37,962 nucleotides of DNA, taken from positions 1 to 37,962 of the forward strand of contig JAJXYT010000128.1 of assembly GCA_021780375.1 (NCBI GenBank), written 5' to 3'. Positions 31,454 through 37,962 of the stretch are shown piece after piece. This stretch comes from a bacterium (GTDB lineage: Bacteria; Verrucomicrobiota; Verrucomicrobiia; Limisphaerales; UBA11358). How positions within the stretch are numbered: position 1 is the stretch's first letter; each line of letters opens with the position of its first letter. Below the pieces are notes generated by a model. It did no database searches and was not told the origin of the DNA. It saw only the letters and a program-made list of their open reading frames with translations. Made by a program: the position numbers and the translations under genes.

Positions 31454-32743
31454 ATGAACTATGCCACCGTTACCAACCTGACCTCCGGGCTTCTCCAATG
31501 CGCGGTGCTCGGTTACGGGTTGTGGCTGACCCATCGCTTTGGCGCGTTGCGCGTGGGTTGGTCGCTCGTCGGCGCCTTTTCCGTGTTGGCACTGCTGCGC
31601 GTGTTTCTTTTCCAGACCAGCTTTGCGTTCGGGGTCAAGGTTGACATCATTTTCAGCGTGATTGCCTTGATGCTGCTCGCGGGCATGGTGCAACTGGAAA
31701 TCCTGTCACGGGAACGCCTGCGGGCGGAATCGGTCCGCGAAGAGGCCCGGTTGGAACTGGAAACCAGAATCCGGGAACAGACGGCGGAATTGACCAAGGT
31801 GAACAAAGAATTGCAGCGGACAGCCGAGCGTCTCAAGGCCGAAGTGGAGGAACGGACGCGGATGCAGCGGGAGGCAGAGAAGACTCACAAGGAAATGCTG
31901 ATCGTCTCCCGGCAGGCCGGCATGTCCGACGTGGCCACCGGCGTGCTCCACAATGTCGGCAACGTGCTGAACAGCGTTAATGTCTCCGCCAACCTGGTGG
32001 CCAGCCATCTGCAGGAACTCAAAATCAACCGCCTGAATGACGCCGTCCGGCTCCTGCAACAAAACGGCCCCGATCTGGGGAATTTTATCACCAACGATCC
32101 CCGGGGGAAACAGTTGCCGAATTTCCTCATGCAACTCGGGAAATATCTTTCCAAAGAACAGGGCCTGTTGTTGCAGGAAATGGATTTCGTCAAGACCAAG
32201 ATCGAACACATCAAGGAAATCGTGGCGACCCAACAGGACTACGGGCGGGTTTCAGGTGTGGCGGAAAAGGTCCGGGTCATCGATCTGGTCGAGGATTTGT
32301 TGCGCATCCACAAAGCCGATCTGGATGAACATGGCGTCAGTATCCAGCGCGAATACCAACCCGACCTGCCGGAGATTTCCGTAGACAAGCACAAGGTGCT
32401 GCAAATCCTGCTCAACCTGACCTCCAATGCCAAACATGCCTGCATGGATTCCGGCCGGGAAAAACGGCTGGTGACCGTGCGGGTGTCCAACGGCGACGAT
32501 CGCATCCGCGTCGCCGTCGGCGACAATGGCGTCGGCATCTCCGCGGAGAACATCAAAAAAATTTTTAATCACGGTTTCACCACCCGGAAAAAAGGCGGAC
32601 ACGGTTTTGGGCTGCACAGCGGCGCCCTGGCCGCCCGGGAACTGGGCGGCGCCTTGCTGGCGCACAGCGACGGGCCGGACCAAGGCGCGACCTTTACCCT
32701 GGAATTGCCATTGAAACCCAGGCGCCAAACTTATGAAAGTTGA
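31454..32743 (+). CDS. Membrane sensor histidine kinase
   Basis: This 429-residue protein starts at an ATG 6 bases after GGGAG. Three membrane helices cover about residues 5-85. A coiled coil (about 85-145) leads to the phosphoacceptor segment ATGVLHNVGNVLNSVNVSANL with His166, the HNVGN variant of the kinase dimerisation helix. The ATPase domain shows the N-box LLNLTSNAKHA, DNGVGIS, and FNHGFTTRKKGGHGFGLH. There is no extracytoplasmic sensor domain and no receiver domain, so it needs a partner receiver. The next gene starts 11 bases before its stop and begins with a receiver domain, which is the likely target. Confidence 0.9.
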   Translation: MNYATVTNLTSGLLQCAVLGYGLWLTHRFGALRVGWSLVGAFSVLALLRVFLFQTSFAFGVKVDIIFSVIALMLLAGMVQLEILSRERLRAESVREEARLELETRIREQTAELTKVNKELQRTAERLKAEVEERTRMQREAEKTHKEMLIVSRQAGMSDVATGVLHNVGNVLNSVNVSANLVASHLQELKINRLNDAVRLLQQNGPDLGNFITNDPRGKQLPNFLMQLGKYLSKEQGLLLQEMDFVKTKIEHIKEIVATQQDYGRVSGVAEKVRVIDLVEDLLRIHKADLDEHGVSIQREYQPDLPEISVDKHKVLQILLNLTSNAKHACMDSGREKRLVTVRVSNGDDRIRVAVGDNGVGISAENIKKIFNHGFTTRKKGGHGFGLHSGALAARELGGALLAHSDGPDQGATFTLELPLKPRRQTYES

Positions 32744-34889
32744 ATCCCCGGCTCGCAATCGCCGCATCCTGATCGTGGACGACAGTCCGGCGATTCACGA
32801 TGATTTCAAAAAAATTCTGGTGCGAAGCAACCCGGCCGGCAGCGACCTGGAAAGCGCCGAAGCCAGCCTTTTCGGGCCTTCGGAAACCGGGGGCGGTGAC
32901 GAAGAGGATTTTGAACTGACGTCCGCCTTCCAGGGCGAGGAGGCGCTGGCCATGGTGCGAGCCGCTGTGCAGGCCGGCCACTCCTTTGCGATGGCGTTCG
33001 TGGACGTGCGGATGCCACCGGGTTGGGACGGCATTGAAACCATTGTCCAGCTCTGGCGGGTCGATCCCGACCTGCAGATCATCCTCTGCACCGCTTACTC
33101 GGATTATTCCTGGAAAGAGCTGTGCGCCCGGATTGGCGCCACGGACCAGATGGTCATTCTCAAAAAACCCTTCGACGCCATCGAAGTGTTGCAGTTGGCC
33201 AACGCGCTGGCGAAAAAATGGAGTCTGTTGCAGCAGACGCGATCGAAAGTCCAGGACCTGGAGTGTGCCATCAGCGAGCGCACCCGGGAGCTGCAAACCT
33301 CCAACGAACAATTGCGCGGCGCGCAGGAAAAGCTCAGGCATTTCCTTTCCAAAAGCCCGGCGGTTTTGTATTCCCTCAAATTTGAGGCCGGCCGCCTCAT
33401 CCCGTCGTGGATCAGCGACAACTTCGCCGATTTTACCGGCCGCAAAATCCAGGACTGGTATCAGCAAACGCCCGAAGGCAATTGCGTTGAGGAGTCCGAC
33501 CGTTCCCTCGTGTCGGACAGCCTGAAAACCCTGCTCGCGCAAAATCATGTGAGCCTGCAATATCGCATCCGCCGCGCGGACAACACCGTCCGCTGGGTGC
33601 GCGATGACTTTCAACTGTTGCGCGATGACGCCCGGCAGCCGGTTGAAATTATCGGTTGCTGGACCGACATCACCGGGCGCAAACAGCTGGAAGAACAGCT
33701 CCGCCAATCGCAAAAGATGGAAGCGTTCGGCCAGTTGGCCGGCGGCGTGGCGCACGATTTTAATAATCTGCTCACCATCATCAAAGGCTATGTTTGTGTG
33801 TTGTCGGACGAGGACTGCCCGGCTGAAAAACACGCGCCCGGTCTGAACGCGATTGCCAAGGCCACGGACCGCGCTGCCCAGCTTACCCGGCAATTGCTCG
33901 CGTTCAGCCGGCGCCAGCTGTTCCAACCCCGGCCGCTTGACCTGAATGAAGCCGTCGGCGGCACCGGCCCCATGCTGCAACAATTGGTCGGGGAAAGCAT
34001 CACGCTGAAAACACAATGCCGGCCGGGTCCTGTGTCCATCACGGCCGACCCGAACATGCTGGAGCAGGTTCTGATTAACCTCGCGGCCAACGCGCGGGAT
34101 GCCATGCCCCACGGTGGCCAGCTCACCCTCACCACGACGACAGGCGACGTTGACAGCGCGCAAATCCGCCAGCACCCCGAGGCCCGGCCCGGCCCGCATG
34201 TTTGTTTGTCTGTCACCGATACGGGTTGCGGCATTGCCGCCGAACACATGCCGCGCCTCTTTGAGCCGTTTTTCACCACCAAAGACGTCGGCAAAGGCAC
34301 GGGACTGGGACTGGCCAGCGTTTATGGCATTGTCAAACAGCATGAAGGCTGGATTGAGGTCTCCAGCCGCGTTGGCAAAGGCACTTCGTTCAGGATTTAT
34401 TTTCCGGCGTCTCCGCTCCCGGCCGTTCCCGTCGCCTCGCCGCCCCCCGTCCGGCCGGCGCGCGGTGGCGGCGAAACCATTCTGGTCGTGGAGGATGAGG
34501 CGGGTTTGCGCGAACTGTTCTGTCTCTCGCTGCAACAGCTCGGCTACCGGGTTTTTGCGGAATGTTCCGGTGCCAAAGCCCTCCGTGCCTGGTCGGCCCG
34601 CCTGGATCAGATTGACCTGCTGCTGACCGACCTCGTCATGCCTGACGGTGTTTCCGGCTGGAAACTGGCCAGCGCGTTACAGGCCGAAAAGCCGGATTTG
34701 AAGGCCATTTACATGAGCGGTCACAGCGCCGATGCCAATGGCCTCGTCTCGGGTGCCGCCAAAAACATCCGGTTTCTCGCCAAACCCTTCAGTGTTGAAA
34801 CGCTGGCCGAAACGGTGCGCACCTGCCTGGATGAGGCGAAACAATTCGTCAAAGGCAATGCCAAGGCACGTCCCGTCCTGCAAACCTGA
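32733..34889 (+). CDS. Hybrid histidine kinase, REC-PAS-HisKA-HATPase-REC
   Basis: This 718-residue cytoplasmic protein has, in order, several domains. First is an N-terminal receiver with the acidic pair VDDSPAIHDDF, an insertion of ~25 residues, phospho-acceptor Asp91 (FVDVRMPPGWDG), CTAYSDYSW and KKPFD. A coiled coil (165-200) and a PAS fold (about 205-315) follow. The HisKA box has GGVAHDFNNLL with His341. The ATPase domain has LINLAANARDAM, DTGCGI, FFTTKDVGKGTGLGL. A C-terminal receiver has Asp633 (LLLTDLVMPDG). The order suggests a phosphorelay in which the upstream kinase feeds the first receiver. No output DNA-binding domain is present. Translation is coupled to the upstream gene by an 11-base overlap. 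Confidence 0.92.
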   Translation: MKVESPARNRRILIVDDSPAIHDDFKKILVRSNPAGSDLESAEASLFGPSETGGGDEEDFELTSAFQGEEALAMVRAAVQAGHSFAMAFVDVRMPPGWDGIETIVQLWRVDPDLQIILCTAYSDYSWKELCARIGATDQMVILKKPFDAIEVLQLANALAKKWSLLQQTRSKVQDLECAISERTRELQTSNEQLRGAQEKLRHFLSKSPAVLYSLKFEAGRLIPSWISDNFADFTGRKIQDWYQQTPEGNCVEESDRSLVSDSLKTLLAQNHVSLQYRIRRADNTVRWVRDDFQLLRDDARQPVEIIGCWTDITGRKQLEEQLRQSQKMEAFGQLAGGVAHDFNNLLTIIKGYVCVLSDEDCPAEKHAPGLNAIAKATDRAAQLTRQLLAFSRRQLFQPRPLDLNEAVGGTGPMLQQLVGESITLKTQCRPGPVSITADPNMLEQVLINLAANARDAMPHGGQLTLTTTTGDVDSAQIRQHPEARPGPHVCLSVTDTGCGIAAEHMPRLFEPFFTTKDVGKGTGLGLASVYGIVKQHEGWIEVSSRVGKGTSFRIYFPASPLPAVPVASPPPVRPARGGGETILVVEDEAGLRELFCLSLQQLGYRVFAECSGAKALRAWSARLDQIDLLLTDLVMPDGVSGWKLASALQAEKPDLKAIYMSGHSADANGLVSGAAKNIRFLAKPFSVETLAETVRTCLDEAKQFVKGNAKARPVLQT

Positions 34890-34921
34890 CGCCGCTCGGG
34901 GCTTCCGGGCCACGGGAAATT

Positions 34922-37459
34922 TCACAGCCGGCTGGGGAGCTTTACCAGGCCAAGACGTTGGGCGTTGTCATCCAGCAAAGACGCAATGGCTGACTGGAAC
35001 TCATGGCCTTGCTCGGCGATGAACCAATAGAGCAGCGGCAAAGTCACCGGGAGCATCCATAGCCAGGGGATTTGTTCTGCGAATAAGGCCATTACCACCA
35101 GTTCACCGGCCAGGACAATCCCAAACAGCAGTTTGGTCCGCAATGGCCAGAACACTTCCAGTCGACACCGGAAATTCTTCCGCCCCAGCTCCAGTTCTTC
35201 CGTGACGGTCGTCAAACGCAGCCGGTCCCAATCATTCCCGGCGATTTCCAGATCATGTCCGCTCCAACCCGTATCCACCTCGATGCCGCAGCCGTGTTGC
35301 CCCAGGGTTTTCTGGACGGCGTGCAGGAACCGGTAACGGTCCACATCGCCCTGGGACCAATAACATAAAATTTCCGGGACTTCGGCGCCGGGGAGTCCGA
35401 TGTCAGGCAGTTGCGCCCGGCGGGTTCCGCGCACCCGTAACCGCCACTTGAACCGCGCCCATCCGCGCACGATGGGCTGCAGAAAAAACATCAGGGCGAT
35501 CAGGGGGCGCGACCAAAGACGTTGTTTGGGCCGCGGCAGCCGGGCTTGCGCCGCCGCGACAGCACAGGTTCCGAACACCAGGAACAGACTGGCCAGCGCG
35601 ACGGGCAGGAAAAAGTCCAAATACACCGACAGCAGCAGCAACGGCAGATTAATGAAGAGGTGATAGCCCAGCGTCGTACAAAGCATGGGCGGCAGGGTCG
35701 GTTTGGGTGTGTAGAGCCGTTGAAAAAATCCGCTGCCAAAAATCCCGTGATAGATCACGGACCGGCCCAGGATGACGCCGGATTGTCCCGCACTGTAAAT
35801 CCGGCCCCGCCAGACGCTGCCGCCGAGCGAATTGTAATATTCGGGGTGTTTTTGCGAGAGCAACGCCTCGGCTTCACCGTAGCCGGCCTGCTGTTTCAAG
35901 TAGGCCTTGATGGTAGAACGGCGGTAATGCCAGACGAAGCCGGCGGAGCTGAAACCAATTTTACGGTTCCGCTCCTGCAGCCGCCAGCAAACATCCACGT
36001 CGTCACCGGCCTTGCGAAACACCGGATCAAAACCGCGGATTTCATCCAGCGCCCATTTGTAGAACGCCATGTTGCACCCGGGAATATGCTCGGCTTCACG
36101 GTCGGTCAACATCACCTGGGCCGGGCCGCCGGGCGAAACCAGGACCGCGGCGGCAACGCACGCATCCTCGGGCGGCAGAAAATTATGGCCGCCCATGCCG
36201 ACAAAATCGCTGCGCAACAAATCGCCGGCCAGGTGGTAAAGCCAGTCCTCGTCCGCGCGGCAGTCGTCGTCGGTGAAGGCGACGATTTCGCCGGTGGCCG
36301 CGGCAATCCCGGCGTTGCGCGCGGCGGACAATCCGAGGTTTTCCTGGCGAACATAACGGACGGCGGGAAATTTTTTTGCGATTTCCGGCGTCCGGTCGGT
36401 GGAGCCATCGTCCACGAGGATGATTTCGTAATCCGGATAATTGAGCCGCTGCAATGAGGCCAGACAGGCGTTGAGCGTGCGCGCGCCGTTGTAAGTGGCC
36501 ACCACCACCGAAACCCTGGCGTGGCGCGGCAGGGGAAAATGCGGCGCGAGCTGATACTGTTTTTGAACGGCCGGGAAGGATTCCTTCGGTTGCCGGTCGC
36601 GCGTCGTCAAGCCAAAGGCCCAGTCTTCGATCTGCATTCCCCCGCGGAACCAGTCGTCGGTGTAACTGAACACCACCGTGCCGGCCAAACCGTTGCGGAA
36701 CGCGCCTTCGATTTGCCACGCCAGAAATTCGCTCTGGTGCGGTTCGCCTTCGCGAAGCGAGTCCATGCCGAATTCGCCGAGGACCAGCGGCCGGGCGTCC
36801 GCGAGCGTTTGCAGCCGGGCCAGGTACGCATCATGCGCCCCGGGGTCATGGAGATAAACGTTGAAGCAGACAAAATCCGGATTTTGCGGTTGGAGAAATT
36901 CCGTTGGCGGATACGACGTGAACGTGCACAGGCAATGCGGGTCAATGGACCTGGCCTCGTCGATCAAATCGTCAATGAACCGCTCCACCCGGCCGACCCC
37001 GCTCCACCGCACGATTTCGGCGGAGATTTCGTTAACCACGCTGTAAGCAAAAATGGCGGGATGGCCTTTCGTCGTTGCGAGGGCCTGGCGGACGGCGCCC
37101 CGGGCGGCCGCCTGCACCTCCTTCAAATCCAGAAAACAGAGATGTTTCGGCCACGGAATATCCAGCAGAATCTTGAGTTCATGCTTCGCCGCCAAATCCA
37201 GCAACCACAACGGCGGCACGTAATAGACGCGAAGCACGTTGGCGCCGAGCCCGCCAATTTGCGCGAAGTCGCGCGCCGCCTGGTCCGGTTCGGGAAACAT
37301 TTCGCCGCGGGCGTTGGGCGCAAACGGTCCGTAGGTGACGCCTTTGACGTAAAACTTTTTTCCATTCAGCCGGAAAAATTTTCCGTCCACAACGACACGC
37401 GGTGGGGCCGCCGGGTCGGAGACCGGCGCTCCGGCTGGCCTGGCCGGGGAAGCGTTCAT
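34922..37459 (-). CDS. Fusion of a glycoside-hydrolase-like barrel and a GT2 glycosyltransferase
   Basis: This 845-residue protein has residues about 22-300 resembling GH2/GH5-type TIM barrels: FFRLNGKKFYVKGVTYGPF, an acid/base motif VVNE with Glu144, and VLGEFGMDS with nucleophile Glu229. Residues about 315-560 are a family 2 glycosyltransferase: VSVVVATYNGARTL, VDDGSTDRT, TDDDC (397-400), and GDDVDVCWR (485-493). Membrane helices follow at about 598-640 and 655-672, then a soluble segment, then two more near 785-825. No signal peptide precedes the barrel, so both enzyme domains probably face the cytoplasm. It likely makes an exported polysaccharide; product unknown. Its ATG overlaps the stop of the small gene upstream. 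Confidence 0.88.
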   Translation of the reverse strand: MNASPARPAGAPVSDPAAPPRVVVDGKFFRLNGKKFYVKGVTYGPFAPNARGEMFPEPDQAARDFAQIGGLGANVLRVYYVPPLWLLDLAAKHELKILLDIPWPKHLCFLDLKEVQAAARGAVRQALATTKGHPAIFAYSVVNEISAEIVRWSGVGRVERFIDDLIDEARSIDPHCLCTFTSYPPTEFLQPQNPDFVCFNVYLHDPGAHDAYLARLQTLADARPLVLGEFGMDSLREGEPHQSEFLAWQIEGAFRNGLAGTVVFSYTDDWFRGGMQIEDWAFGLTTRDRQPKESFPAVQKQYQLAPHFPLPRHARVSVVVATYNGARTLNACLASLQRLNYPDYEIILVDDGSTDRTPEIAKKFPAVRYVRQENLGLSAARNAGIAAATGEIVAFTDDDCRADEDWLYHLAGDLLRSDFVGMGGHNFLPPEDACVAAAVLVSPGGPAQVMLTDREAEHIPGCNMAFYKWALDEIRGFDPVFRKAGDDVDVCWRLQERNRKIGFSSAGFVWHYRRSTIKAYLKQQAGYGEAEALLSQKHPEYYNSLGGSVWRGRIYSAGQSGVILGRSVIYHGIFGSGFFQRLYTPKPTLPPMLCTTLGYHLFINLPLLLLSVYLDFFLPVALASLFLVFGTCAVAAAQARLPRPKQRLWSRPLIALMFFLQPIVRGWARFKWRLRVRGTRRAQLPDIGLPGAEVPEILCYWSQGDVDRYRFLHAVQKTLGQHGCGIEVDTGWSGHDLEIAGNDWDRLRLTTVTEELELGRKNFRCRLEVFWPLRTKLLFGIVLAGELVVMALFAEQIPWLWMLPVTLPLLYWFIAEQGHEFQSAIASLLDDNAQRLGLVKLPSRL

Positions 37460-37830
37460 TGGACTCCGGCGTGTTTCAGTGCACGCGCCACCCGTTCGTC
37501 CGTGCGGCGTTGGAGTTCGTTCTGGACACTGACGTAGTATTTCCAGAGCAAGTCTTCGGGTGGCGGCTTTTGAGACAGGAAAAGCACGGTCAGGCGTTGC
37601 TGGTCGGCGATTAATGCGCGATCCGGAAGCTGCGGCAGTTCCTGGATGAGCATTTGATAAAGCCGCTCGGCGCCCCTGGCTTGTCCCTGGTCATGAAGCA
37701 AAATGAAATCCTCGCGCAGGTCAACATGCTCCCATTGATCGACCTGATATTGCCGGATGACCAGGACGCTGCAGAGGACCAGCGAGGCCAGGAAGACCAG
37801 GAAAAATTTATTGTGCCTCACAAAACACAT
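37456..37830 (-). CDS. Small membrane protein coupled to the GH-GT2 gene
   Basis: This 124-residue protein starts at ATG 37830, 12 codons inside a longer open frame, because MCFVRHNKFFLVFLASLVLCSVLV then forms a clean N-terminal helix. The rest is a soluble helical segment (HVDLREDFILLHDQGQARGAERLYQML, LLWKYYVSVQNELQRR). The stop overlaps the next start as ATGA, so it is probably a partner or chaperone of the glycosyltransferase. I recognise no family. Confidence 0.7.
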   Translation of the reverse strand: MCFVRHNKFFLVFLASLVLCSVLVIRQYQVDQWEHVDLREDFILLHDQGQARGAERLYQMLIQELPQLPDRALIADQQRLTVLFLSQKPPPEDLLWKYYVSVQNELQRRTDERVARALKHAGVQ

Positions 37831-37866
37831 AAGGATTTTATACGCGCCCGGAGGGGGCCCTGCCAA

Positions 37867-37962
37867 TTCAATAAAATAAATCGATTATAAATAATTTTTT
37901 TAAATTTATATCCCTCACAGCGTCAGCGCCTGGCCGGCGGGCAGGCGCTTGAAGCATCCATC
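37867..37962. other. AT-rich promoter region and palindrome
   Basis: About 37869-37912 is far richer in A/T than the rest of the window, suiting a promoter for the minus-strand unit. Beyond it, AGCGCCTG (37925-37932) and CAGGCGCT (37942-37949) form a perfect 8-bp stem around 9 bases. This may be the terminator or REP unit of a gene outside the window. Confidence 0.4.

Overview
The window reads as chromosomal DNA of a Gram-negative-type bacterium, most likely a member of Verrucomicrobiota close to the Pedosphaera/Limisphaera group. That placement is an inference. It rests on secreted CHRD, LamG and HYR-like proteins, on a Bat/MoxR operon, and on the abundant palindromic and phrase-like repeats between genes that I associate with this group. 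No rRNA, tRNA, CRISPR array or transposase was seen.

Layout. 1-743 holds the 5' part of an adenine-type DNA methyltransferase (minus strand) whose N-terminal coding sequence contains a palindromic element. 1072-9056 holds two copies of a divergent gene pair: a secreted protein on the minus strand and a surface protein on the plus strand with CHRD or LamG at the N-terminus and a shared C-terminal module. Between the copies lie an esterase, a coiled-coil lipoprotein and a 42-residue membrane protein. 9221-11377 is a secreted GH13 enzyme. 11522-15306 is a two-gene ABC exporter with one intact and one degenerate ATP site. 15399-19965 (minus strand) carries a Gly/Trp/His-rich exported protein, mazG, proB, an AsmA-like protein and a zinc-ribbon protein.

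20201-28977 is a full Bat (Bacteroides aerotolerance-type) operon on the plus strand. Its order is batD, a TPR/SH3 gene, moxR, a DUF58 gene, a DUF4381-like gene, a batA-type VWA gene, a VWA-TPR fusion and a Gln/Asn-rich TPR gene. 29365-34889 is a regulatory block: an Rrf2 repressor, two matching operator candidates, a sigma-70 factor behind a possible leader, a histidine kinase, and a REC-PAS-kinase-REC hybrid that overlaps it. 34922-37830 (minus strand) is a two-gene unit: a small membrane protein and an 845-residue protein joining a glycoside-hydrolase-like barrel to a GT2 glycosyltransferase.

The most unusual signals are palindromic elements read in frame inside or at the ends of at least three genes (methyltransferase, mazG, batE-like), several families of short reworded phrase repeats that fill gene junctions and sometimes encode protein tails, the duplicated divergent cassette, and a pair of equally spaced GTAA/GTTAC operator candidates flanking the Rrf2 gene.
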